A DNA stretch of 64,000 bases from an uncultured Holophagaceae bacterium (GTDB lineage Bacteria > Acidobacteriota > Holophagae > Holophagales > Holophagaceae): positions 310,001 through 374,000 of the forward strand of contig CAIWKE010000003.1 of assembly GCA_903913215.1 (NCBI GenBank), given 5' to 3'. Every line of letters starts with the position of its first letter. Within the stretch, counting starts at the first letter, position 1. A program made the position numbers and the translations under genes. Positions 25,534-32,496 of the stretch are shown in pieces. Below the pieces are notes generated by a model. That model made no database searches and was not told the DNA's origin. It saw only the letters and a list, made by a program, of their open reading frames with translations.

Positions 25534-25860
25534 TTACTCGGCCGCCCTCTTGCCTTTTTCAGCCTGCTGGAAGGCCAGTTCCTTCTCCGCAAGGATGAGT
25601 TCTGCAGCTCGTTTCTCTTTTTCTGATTGCTGAAAAACAAGCTCTTTATCAGCGATTATCAGTTCGGCGGCCCGTTGCTCGCGCTCAGATTCCTGATATT
25701 CAAGCCTTTTATTGGCAGTTGATAATGCACTCAATAAAATTGCATTTTCAGTTACAAGTTCCTTATTTACAGTAACGAACTCTGAGGCTAGTTTTTCATT
25801 TTCAAGCACAAGTCGGTGTAATTTTATGGCAACACCCACAAATTCAGGAGAATTTTGCAT
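25534..25860 (-). pseudogene. N-terminal coiled-coil part of the hybrid kinase, ended by an ochre codon
   Basis: 108 residues after AGAGG, ATG at 25860. Heptad-like repeats (EREQRAAELIIADKELVFQQ, then EKEKRAAELILAEKELAFQQ and EKGKRAAE) are the linker common in cytosolic hybrid kinases. The expected next residue in each repeat is Leu. Here the codon is TAA, one T-to-A change from TTA, and the sequence IIAYKELAYETERWKRASEL continues in frame. This segment is conspicuously A/T-rich (codons AAA, TTA, ATT) compared with the G/C-rich kinase half, suggesting a separate origin. Confidence 0.7.
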
Positions 25861-25935
25861 ACATTACCTCTAACTCAATATGGACCTCCTCGCGGGTTTT
25901 GGGATTCGCGAATCTGAATTGGTCTGCTGAAACCC

Positions 25936-26916
25936 TCAAACCCGGTGCAGTCCGCGCGGCGTGATCTTCAGGTCCAGCGGCCGCAGGCCCATGGCGCGCA
26001 GAGCGGCCTCCGCCGCCTCTCGCTGGCCATCCTTGACCACCAGGAGGCAGCAGCCCCCGCCCCCGGCGCCGCAGGGCTTCATGCCCGCGTACCAGCCCTC
26101 CCGGCGGCCCCGGTCGCGCACGGCACGCATGGCATCGGTCTCCACGGCCGGAGAGAGCTGCATCCGCGCCCGCCCCTCCCGCTCCAGCAGCTCTGCCACG
26201 GCCGCAGGATCCAGCGGCAGGGCCAGGGCCATGTCCGCGGCGATGGCCCGGATGTCCATGAGGGCCTGGCGCGTGGTGGTGTCGCCGTCCAGGAAGCGCT
26301 TGTAGGCCTCCCAATTGGTGAGGCCCGAGTGGTGGGGCTTGCCGGTGTAGAACACCACCAGGTCAGCCAGCAGGCCTGGATGGGGCTCCAAGTGCTCCCA
26401 TCGGGGGGCGGGTTCGTCCCAGTGCAGGGCCAGGGCTCCGCCCAGGGCAGCGGGGTAGTAGTCCTGCCAGCCCGTGGGAGTTTGAAGCTCCCTACTTTCC
26501 AAGTCCCGCATCAGTGGCACTTTGGAGGCAAGAGCTTGACCGGCTTCCAGGTTCAGGGCGGCCCCCAGCAACCCCACGCCCAGACAGGAGGAGACGCCCA
26601 GGCCGGAGCCCTGGGGCACGGGGCTGTGGAGGCGCACCCGGGCCGGGGGTACGCTGGAGGCGTCCAGCACCCGCCAGACCCAGGAGAGCCCCTGCGGCGG
26701 CGCCTCGGGCCAGGCCTCGAAGTGGTAGTCCAGCCCCAAGTCCCGGCTCTGGAGGTGATGGCCCGCCCCGCCCCGCTGAACCTCGATCTCGACCCACAGG
26801 TCCACGGCGGCGTTCACCGTGATGCAGCCGCCCACCATGGCATAAATGGGCCAGAGATCCAGCGTCCCCCCGGCGAAATCAATGCGGACGGGGACGCGCC
26901 AGGTCTCCAACATCAT
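25936..26916 (-). CDS. GHMP-family sugar kinase (heptose-7-phosphate kinase-like)
   Basis: 326 residues. N-terminal PVRIDFAGGTLDLWPIYAMV resembles HddA-type D-glycero-D-manno-heptose 7-phosphate kinases. Motif 2 PQGSGLGVSSCLGVGLLG is the GHMP phosphate loop, and KPCGAGGGGCCLLVV is motif 3. It starts 1 bp after the cpoB stop, so it is the last gene of the tolB-pal-cpoB operon. Heptose kinases supply LPS core or S-layer sugars; whether the substrate is a heptose or another sugar (for example fucose) is not decidable here. Confidence 0.85.
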   Translation of the reverse strand: MMLETWRVPVRIDFAGGTLDLWPIYAMVGGCITVNAAVDLWVEIEVQRGGAGHHLQSRDLGLDYHFEAWPEAPPQGLSWVWRVLDASSVPPARVRLHSPVPQGSGLGVSSCLGVGLLGAALNLEAGQALASKVPLMRDLESRELQTPTGWQDYYPAALGGALALHWDEPAPRWEHLEPHPGLLADLVVFYTGKPHHSGLTNWEAYKRFLDGDTTTRQALMDIRAIAADMALALPLDPAAVAELLEREGRARMQLSPAVETDAMRAVRDRGRREGWYAGMKPCGAGGGGCCLLVVKDGQREAAEAALRAMGLRPLDLKITPRGLHRV

Positions 26917-26917
26917 C

Positions 26918-27628
26918 CTAAAGCCCGAGTTCGCTCAGTTCCTGCTGGGCCGTGCGAGCCTCGGCGCTGCCGCCGAAGCCGTCCACCAGCTCTCGGAAGC
27001 CTTTCACAGCCGCTGGCTTCAAACCTTGCTTGAGCAGGCACTGGGCACGCTTGAGCTTGGCGGGCAGGAACTGGGGTGAGGCCGCGTGGTCCTTCAGGAT
27101 GCGCTCGAAGGCGACCTGAGCCTTGTCGAAGGCCTGCACGTTGTAGTGGCAGAGGCCCAGGAAGAAGAGGGCGTCAGGGCGCTTGGCGCTCTGGCGGTAG
27201 GTGTTCAGGAAGAGTTCCAGCCCCTCGGCGGCCAGGGGGTAGTTGCCCCGGTTGTAGTCCACCACGGCGACGTTGAAGGCCCGCTCGTCCTCGGTGCTGG
27301 CAGCGGCAGGCGCCTCTGCTGCAGGCTTGGCTGAGGTGCGGGGCTGGCTGCCCAGGCGGTTGTTGAGGGCCCGGGTGGTCTCCTGCACCTGGCGCAAGCT
27401 CTCCTGCAGGTCTGCCTGGAAGCGGCGGTCCTGGACCCGGGCCTCAGCCGCGGCCTGTTGATCGGTCTGGGCGTGCTTGTTGCCGTCCTCCACCTGCTGC
27501 CGGAGCTTGAATACCTCCAGCTTGAGATCGCCCACTTCCTGCTCCACGCGGCGGAGCTGTTCTTCGGATCCACAGCCCACCATCACCAGGGCGGCCAACG
27601 TAGGAAGCAACATCGTGCGTGCGCTCAT
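26918..27628 (-). CDS. cpoB: Tol-Pal system coordinator CpoB (YbgF)
   Basis: 236 residues from the ATG at 27628 (GGAG upstream). A signal/lipobox-like start (TLAALVMVGCGSEEQLRRVE) is followed by a trimerising coiled coil (QEVGDLKLEVFKLRQQVEDG). An Ala/Pro linker leads to TPR repeats (FNVAVVDYNRGNYPLAAEGL, PDALFFLGLCHYNVQAFDKA, KLKRAQCLLKQGLKPAAVKG). CpoB links outer-membrane constriction with PBP activity at the septum (known from E. coli). It lies after pal and before the GHMP kinase. Confidence 0.9.
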   Translation of the reverse strand: MSARTMLLPTLAALVMVGCGSEEQLRRVEQEVGDLKLEVFKLRQQVEDGNKHAQTDQQAAAEARVQDRRFQADLQESLRQVQETTRALNNRLGSQPRTSAKPAAEAPAAASTEDERAFNVAVVDYNRGNYPLAAEGLELFLNTYRQSAKRPDALFFLGLCHYNVQAFDKAQVAFERILKDHAASPQFLPAKLKRAQCLLKQGLKPAAVKGFRELVDGFGGSAEARTAQQELSELGL

Positions 27629-27704
27629 GGGGACTCCGGTACAGATCTCCATCCTAAACGAAAAGCGGAGGCCGAGGCCTCCGCTTCACGTCATCTTGCG
27701 GATG

Positions 27705-28424
27705 CTACTTGAGCTTGAACTCGCCGCGGCGGTTCTGGCTCCAGCAGGCTTCCTTGGCCTCAGTGCAGAGGGGCTTTTCTTTGCCGTAGCTGATGGTGGT
27801 GAAGCGGGCTTCATCCACGCCCAGAGTCTTCAGATAGGCCATGGCAGCCGCCGCACGCTTGTTGCCGAGGGCGAGGTTGTATTCGTTGGTACCACGCTCA
27901 TCGCAGTGGCCTTCGATCTCGACCTTGGCGGCGGGGAAGGCCTTCATGAAGTCGGCGACACCCTGGAGGATGGTGCGGTCCTTCTCCTTGATCTCAGCCT
28001 TGTCGTAATCGAAGTGCACAGTCACGAGGGCAGCGGCAGCGGCCTTGCGGAACGCAGCGGCCTTCTCGGCCTCGGCGGCCTTACGGGCAGCCTCTTCGGC
28101 GGCCAGCTTCGCGTCAAGGGCGGCCTTGTCGGCAGCGGCCTTGTCAGCGGCGACCTTGTCGGCAGCGGCCTTGTCGGCAGCGGCCTTGTCGGCAGCAGCG
28201 GCGTTCCAGCCGTCGGTCCAGCCCTTGGCCTTGTGGGGGTTTTCCTTGTCGTTCAGGTAGGGATTCGAGGCGAGGGCCTTCCCGTCCTTGAACGCCTGGG
28301 AGCCCTCATTGAAGGCTGCCTGGGTCTCCGCCTTGATCTGCTCAGCAGTCTTGGGCGGCGTGCACGCGAGGCTGCCAAGGGTGAGCACGATGGCCGCGGG
28401 GACAAGGTAGTTTCCGTATCGCAT
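27705..28424 (-). CDS. pal: Peptidoglycan-associated lipoprotein Pal
   Basis: 239 residues. Signal peptide with lipobox (LGSLACTPPK) anchors it to the outer membrane. A central Ala/Lys/Asp segment contains five near-identical AADKA repeats. The C-terminal OmpA domain (VTVHFDYDKAEIKEKDRTIL, EIEGHCDERGTNEYNLALGN, KRAAAAMAYLKTLGVD) binds meso-DAP peptidoglycan. The RBS is AGGAGG. It is longer than E. coli Pal because of the repeat-rich helical spacer, which may span a thicker periplasm. Confidence 0.94.
   Translation of the reverse strand: MRYGNYLVPAAIVLTLGSLACTPPKTAEQIKAETQAAFNEGSQAFKDGKALASNPYLNDKENPHKAKGWTDGWNAAAADKAAADKAAADKVAADKAAADKAALDAKLAAEEAARKAAEAEKAAAFRKAAAAALVTVHFDYDKAEIKEKDRTILQGVADFMKAFPAAKVEIEGHCDERGTNEYNLALGNKRAAAAMAYLKTLGVDEARFTTISYGKEKPLCTEAKEACWSQNRRGEFKLK
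28110..28203 (-). repeat. In-frame 15-bp tandem repeat inside pal
   Basis: About five tandem copies of a 15-bp unit (gtcggcagcggcctt on the + strand) encode KAAAD repeats in the Pal linker. The copies differ at a few third positions, so this is an old expansion. It can vary in length by slippage without shifting the frame. Confidence 0.85.
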
Positions 28425-28489
28425 GATTCTGATCCTCCTGGATAAGTCTGAGTATAGATGGTCGATACTCAGGGAATTGTCATAAATTT
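28425..28489 (-). promoter_or_regulatory. tolB-pal intergenic hairpin with -10-like box
   Basis: CTGAGTAT (28448-28455) and ATACTCAG (28465-28472) form a perfect 8-bp inverted repeat with a 9-nt loop. The minus-strand reading contains TATACT (28451-28456), a good -10 for pal, with the AGGAGG site further on. It may be a pal promoter, an operator or a transcript-processing hairpin. Confidence 0.45.
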
Positions 28490-29788
28490 TCAGCGTCCGC
28501 GGATCCAGCGGGGGCTCTGGCAGCCCGCGAACTCGGCCAGACGCACGATCTGGCGGCCCGAGAGATCCGTCGTGAAGAGCTGGGAAGTTCCGAAGCGGTT
28601 GCTTGTGAATACCAACCGACGCTCATCCGGGGACCAGGCCGGACTCTCGGAAGTGCTTACTCCGGTGGTGATCTGGTAGGCCTTGCCCTCGCCCAACTTG
28701 TAAACAAACAGATCAAATTTTCCTTCAAACCGGGACACGTAAGCCACCATGGCGCCATTGGGGCTCCAGGAGGGACTTGCGTTGTAGAGCCCTTCGCCCG
28801 TGAGGCGGCGGAGGTTGGAGCCATCATCCTGCATGAGGAAGACCTGGGGGGCTCCCTCTCGATCTGAGGTAAAGGCGATCTGAGTCCCGTTGGGGTTCCA
28901 ACTGGGCTCGGTGTTGATGCAGGTGCCGTCCGTGAGGCGGCGCGCCCGACCGCTGCCCAGATCCAGGATCATGATGTCCGTGTTGCCGCGCCGATCGCCC
29001 TGCACGAAGGCCAGGCGTTTGCCATCGGGCGACCAGACGGGCGACGTGACCATGCCCCCGGCGCCGGTGGTGGGATAGAACTTCTCATCGGGGCCATTCT
29101 GCTTCCGCTGGCCCCAGATCTCCGGCGCCCCGCCCTTGTAGGTGACATAGACCAGGCGGCCATCCGCCGCCACCGAGGGCGAGAGGGTCAGGCTGCCGTG
29201 GCGGGTGAGCTGCACGAGACCAGCCCCATCCCGGTCAACTTGAAACACCTCCTTCACGCCCGGCGAAAGCTGGCGCACAAAGACGATGCGGCTGGAGGCC
29301 ACCCCTTTTTCGCCCGTGAGTTGCTTCACCATTTCATCGGCCAGGGTGTGGGCCAGGTAGCGAAGGGGGACGATCTCGTTGGCGTCGAAAGTTTTGGAAA
29401 AAGCACCCTTCTCGGCCGCCGTGTCCAGGGCCGTGGCTTCCAGGCGGAGGTCACCGCTGGCCGACTTGGTCAGCTTGGTGCTGAGCAGCCACTGTGCCCC
29501 AGCCTCCTTCCAGGCCTTGGCCGGGGCGGAATCTGCCGGCAGACGCTCCTGGAGCATGGCAAAAACGCCTGATTCATCCAAATCATGCTTGAGCACCGCT
29601 GTGAACTCCGTGGCCACGCTGGCCTCATCCAGAGGCGCGGCCTTGGGGGCGGCCAGGAGCTTGGGGGCGGTCATCCCCAGCACCAGCTTGGCGCTGCTGG
29701 AGGCGCTGAGGACGACCTCTGTCTGCTGAGCCCACAATCCTGTGGTCCCAAGCATGCAGAAGAGGGTCCAAATGAGAAATCGCTGCAT
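28490..29788 (-). CDS. tolB: Tol-Pal translocation protein TolB
   Basis: 432 residues with a Sec signal peptide (MQRFLIWTLFCMLGTTGLWA). An N-terminal anticodon-binding-like domain is followed by a six-bladed beta-propeller of repeats such as SPVWSPDGKRLAFVQGDRRG, EPSWNPNGTQIAFTSDREGA, SPSWSPNGAMVAYVSRFEG and SPAWSPDERRLVFTSNR. Periplasmic partner of Pal in outer-membrane constriction. CGGAG precedes the ATG. First visible gene of tolB-pal-cpoB-GHMP; tolQRA are not adjacent. Confidence 0.95.
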   Translation of the reverse strand: MQRFLIWTLFCMLGTTGLWAQQTEVVLSASSSAKLVLGMTAPKLLAAPKAAPLDEASVATEFTAVLKHDLDESGVFAMLQERLPADSAPAKAWKEAGAQWLLSTKLTKSASGDLRLEATALDTAAEKGAFSKTFDANEIVPLRYLAHTLADEMVKQLTGEKGVASSRIVFVRQLSPGVKEVFQVDRDGAGLVQLTRHGSLTLSPSVAADGRLVYVTYKGGAPEIWGQRKQNGPDEKFYPTTGAGGMVTSPVWSPDGKRLAFVQGDRRGNTDIMILDLGSGRARRLTDGTCINTEPSWNPNGTQIAFTSDREGAPQVFLMQDDGSNLRRLTGEGLYNASPSWSPNGAMVAYVSRFEGKFDLFVYKLGEGKAYQITTGVSTSESPAWSPDERRLVFTSNRFGTSQLFTTDLSGRQIVRLAEFAGCQSPRWIRGR

Positions 29789-29822
29789 GAGTGCTCCGGG
29801 CCTGGTGAGTGCGTCTGTTTTC

Positions 29823-30224
29823 CTAGCCTATCAGATCAGCTGAGCGAGCATTCCCGGGCCTTTCCGATAGAGTCCCGATGCGCTGAAGCAGAGAAAAGTT
29901 CCGCGGCGGCATAGGCAGGCACTTCATTTCCTCCAGATTGAACCAGCCCCATGCCAGCTCGGTGCGGGGCTCGCCCACAGCATCCACCAGGAAGGGATGC
30001 AGGCGCGGTTCACCCTCCAACGGGGCCCAGGCCTGAGCGCCGCTGACCCGCAGCCCCAGTTCCTCAAACACCTCCCGCTCCAGGGCCTGCCGGGGGGTTT
30101 CTCCGGCCTCCGCCTTGCCGCCAGGGAACTCCCAGAGGCCCGGCAGAAGGACATTCCGGGGATCCCGCCGTTGGAGGAACCAGCGCTCCCCGCGTCGCAG
30201 CAGGCCCAGGGCCACGTCGGTCAT
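29823..30224 (-). CDS. mutT: NUDIX hydrolase, 8-oxo-dGTP diphosphatase type
   Basis: 133 residues. Complete Nudix box in GGKAEAGETPRQALEREVFEELGL (Gly, Glu, REVFEE). GLLRRGERWFLQRRDP and LPGLWEFPGGK match MutT proteins. It probably sanitises oxidised nucleotides, in keeping with MutY elsewhere in the window. The ATG overlaps the rnhB stop (ATGA), so it is translated with rnhB. Confidence 0.85.
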   Translation of the reverse strand: MTDVALGLLRRGERWFLQRRDPRNVLLPGLWEFPGGKAEAGETPRQALEREVFEELGLRVSGAQAWAPLEGEPRLHPFLVDAVGEPRTELAWGWFNLEEMKCLPMPPRNFSLLQRIGTLSERPGNARSADLIG

Positions 30225-31039
30225 TCAGGCGCTTCCGACCCGGTGTCCGCCACCTGCACCAGGCGATCCGCGTAACGCCGCCGCAGGGTCTCCACCCAGA
30301 CCCGCTTGAGGCTCCCATAGGCGGGGCGCAGCTCCGTGGCCACCCAGGCGTGGAGTTCGGCCACTGTCGAGCAGCGTTCCAGGCTGTGCAGGAGGTTGTC
30401 GCGCAGCGCCTCATCCACCTGCTGCAGCGCCGCCACGGGGGCGTAGCTGATGCGATGTACGGGGCTCACGCCCAGGGCCTCTATCTGCGCCCGATGCAGG
30501 GGCGTACCGTAGCCCTTGTGCTGGCCGAACCCGTAACCGGGGTGCAGCTCCTCCAGGCCGATCATGAGGGCATCGCGATGGGCCTTCGCCAGGATGCTGG
30601 CAGCCCCGATGGCGCAGCTGAGGGCATCCCCGTCCACCACCAGGCGCTCAGGCAGGCCTGTGCGGGGCGCCCGGTTGCCGTCGATGAAGAGAATCCGGGG
30701 GCGCAAGGCCAGATCCGCCACGCACTGGCGCATGGCCATCATGGTGGCCTCAAGGATGTTTTCCCGGTCGATGGCCAAGGAGTCGATTTCGGCGATGCCG
30801 TAGGCGGGGAGAATGGCCTTCAGCTCCGCCGCCAGGGCCTCGCGGCGCTCGGGTTTCAGCTCCTTGCTGTCCCGCACGCCCCGGAGCACATGGCCCCACT
30901 TTTTCACGGTCTCCGGATCCAGCACCGCGCAGGCCGCCACCACGGGCCCCGCCCAGGCCCCCCGCCCCGCCTCGTCCACACCCCCCCACGCCACGCCCGG
31001 CGGCACATTTCCCAGGTCCCAGTCGAGGGGGTTCAGCAT
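30221..31039 (-). CDS. rnhB: Ribonuclease HII
   Basis: 272 residues. DEAGRGAWAGPVVAACAVL (catalytic Asp-Glu), DSKELKPERRE, ILFIDGNRAP (third acidic residue) and AASILAKAHRDALM are the family motifs. It removes RNA from RNA-DNA hybrids and single ribonucleotides. The C-terminal ~70 residues extend past the catalytic core. Coupled to the downstream Nudix gene. Confidence 0.94.
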   Translation of the reverse strand: MLNPLDWDLGNVPPGVAWGGVDEAGRGAWAGPVVAACAVLDPETVKKWGHVLRGVRDSKELKPERREALAAELKAILPAYGIAEIDSLAIDRENILEATMMAMRQCVADLALRPRILFIDGNRAPRTGLPERLVVDGDALSCAIGAASILAKAHRDALMIGLEELHPGYGFGQHKGYGTPLHRAQIEALGVSPVHRISYAPVAALQQVDEALRDNLLHSLERCSTVAELHAWVATELRPAYGSLKRVWVETLRRRYADRLVQVADTGSEAPE

Positions 31040-31161
31040 GCCTAGAACCTATCAGGTGTGGGCCAGGAGGCCAATCCACCCTGAAATTTGGGCCTCATCC
31101 CCGCCCCAGGGAACCTATATTTCTCCTGCGCGGCTGCATCCCCGCAGAAAGGGGGCATGCG

Positions 31162-31713
31162 ATGAAATCGCTCCTGAACATGAAACCCACCCTCATGGAG
31201 TGGCGCCGGAGGGCTGGCCCCGGCTTGGCCTACGATCTCCACACCGCAGAGGGCATTGCCGCCAGCCTTGTGTTCCCGGATCGGGGCAGCACCCTGGCGC
31301 GGGTGGAGACTGCTGAGGGGGCCTGGACCATCATGCACCCGGACCTACTCAACCCGGTCACCACGGTGCGCGTGGCGGGTGCGACGGACAACCTGGCCCT
31401 GTTCTATCCCCATGCCTTGCGGCACGGCAGCTTGGAGTTCTCGGATGGCGTGGCCTATGACTGGGCTGCCCTCGATGGCACTCCCGCCGGTGGAGCCTTC
31501 CTGAGCCAGGCAGGCACCCCTCTGGTCCGCCTCCACCCCCGCCTGGGCCTGGACCCAATCCAGGATCTGGAATCAGGCATGGTGGAGTTGGGGCACCCCC
31601 CGCAACAGGCCTGGCGCCACGGCATCCTGGCCGCCTTGGGCTGGTATCTCCTGGTGCTCGACCACTTCAAGGAGAACCCGGAGCACGCCGCAGAATTCTC
31701 GCTGCGGCTCTAG
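31162..31713 (+). CDS. Hypothetical protein, beta-rich
   Basis: 183 residues, ATG preceded by AAAGGGGG. No signal peptide. The pattern of short strands (GLAYDLHTAEGIAASLVFPD, LARVETAEGAWTIMHPDLLN, VTTVRVAGATDNLALFYPHA) suggests an antiparallel beta structure, ending with a long helical segment (AWRHGILAALGWYLLVLDHF). Tubby/scramblase-like folds look similar, but I would not assign one. It is convergent with the glycosyltransferase; a structured repeat starts right at its stop codon. Confidence 0.65.
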   Translation: MKSLLNMKPTLMEWRRRAGPGLAYDLHTAEGIAASLVFPDRGSTLARVETAEGAWTIMHPDLLNPVTTVRVAGATDNLALFYPHALRHGSLEFSDGVAYDWAALDGTPAGGAFLSQAGTPLVRLHPRLGLDPIQDLESGMVELGHPPQQAWRHGILAALGWYLLVLDHFKENPEHAAEFSLRL

Positions 31714-31860
31714 CTCAACATTTCAGCGATTCCCAGGCGATCAGCTAGGTCAACCCGGATCTGGCCCAAGCTTGGCGCTGCGAGGCAGCGCAAAGTGACA
31801 AGGCCAGACCGGGTTGAAGCCAGTTCAACATTTCAGCGATTCCCAGGCGATCAGCCAGGT
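31712..31860. repeat. 39-bp direct repeat flanking a nested stem-loop
   Basis: Two 39-bp copies at 31712-31750 and 31822-31860 differ at two positions and lie exactly 110 bp apart. The right copy is the 3' end of the glycosyltransferase gene; the left is a stray duplicate. Between them, TCAACCCGGATCTGGCC (31750-31766) pairs with GGCCAGACCGGGTTGA (31802-31817) with one bulged base, enclosing a second perfect hairpin GCGCTGC-GAG-GCAGCGC (31775-31791). Confidence 0.85.
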
Positions 31861-32496
31861 ATCCATCACCCCTCTGAAATGACTCCGCGGCGGCCCCGGC
31901 AGATAGATGGCCTGGATGGGGATGTGGGCCCAGTGCAGCTTCCAATCGGCGGCCTTCATGGCCATTTCCATCTCGATGGCGAAGCCCTCGGAGCGCAGCT
32001 GTAGGCGGTTCACCACCGCGCGGCGGATGAGGCGGTAGCCGCTTTGGGTGTCCTCCCACTTGACCCCCGCGATGCGGCCCAGGGTCCAGCTGCCCAGGGC
32101 GTTGGTGCGCCAGCGCTTGGGCGGTATCTTGGCCCGATCCAGGAGGCGGGAGCCGATGAGGAAGTCCGCGTCCGGGTGCACCGCCAGGTAGTCCAGGAAG
32201 TGCTGCAGGTCACCCGGCGCATGTTGGCCGTCCGCATCCAGGAAGAGGTAGAAGTCGAAGTCGTCCTGGCGCAGGTGCGTGATGGCCGCCCGCAGGGCCT
32301 GCCCCTTGCCGCCGCCCAGGCCAGGTTCCAGGCGCAACACCTCAGCGCCGGCAGCCCGGGCCACGGCGCTGGTCGCGTCTGTGGAGCCGTCGTCCACCAC
32401 CAGCACTCGATAAAGGTTGAAGGGGTTCAGCCCCTCCAGCACCGCCCCAAGGTGATCAGCTTCATTGTGGGCGGCGAGGATCGCGACGATCTTCAT
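31825..32496 (-). CDS. Glycosyltransferase family 2 (dolichyl-phosphate-sugar-synthase-like)
   Basis: 223 residues: AILAAHNEADHLGAVLEGLN, VVDDGSTDATSAVARAAG and the DxD motif in FLDADGQHAPGDLQHFLDYL give the GT-A fold; SGYRLIRRAVV is the later family motif. It likely transfers a sugar to a polyprenyl phosphate or glycolipid. The ATG overlaps the upstream M61 peptidase stop (ATGA). Its last 12 codons are duplicated 110 bp away. Confidence 0.88.
   Translation of the reverse strand: MKIVAILAAHNEADHLGAVLEGLNPFNLYRVLVVDDGSTDATSAVARAAGAEVLRLEPGLGGGKGQALRAAITHLRQDDFDFYLFLDADGQHAPGDLQHFLDYLAVHPDADFLIGSRLLDRAKIPPKRWRTNALGSWTLGRIAGVKWEDTQSGYRLIRRAVVNRLQLRSEGFAIEMEMAMKAADWKLHWAHIPIQAIYLPGPPRSHFRGVMDTWLIAWESLKC

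Noticed and set aside
28110-28203. Possible CRISPR-like or minisatellite array
   Set aside because: Repeats are 15 bp, in frame, without spacers, and encode the Pal linker.
31750-31817. Integron attC-like site
   Set aside because: The bulged stem resembled attC, but the outer sequences do not match the RYYYAAC/GTTRRRY core, only one site exists, and no integrase is present.
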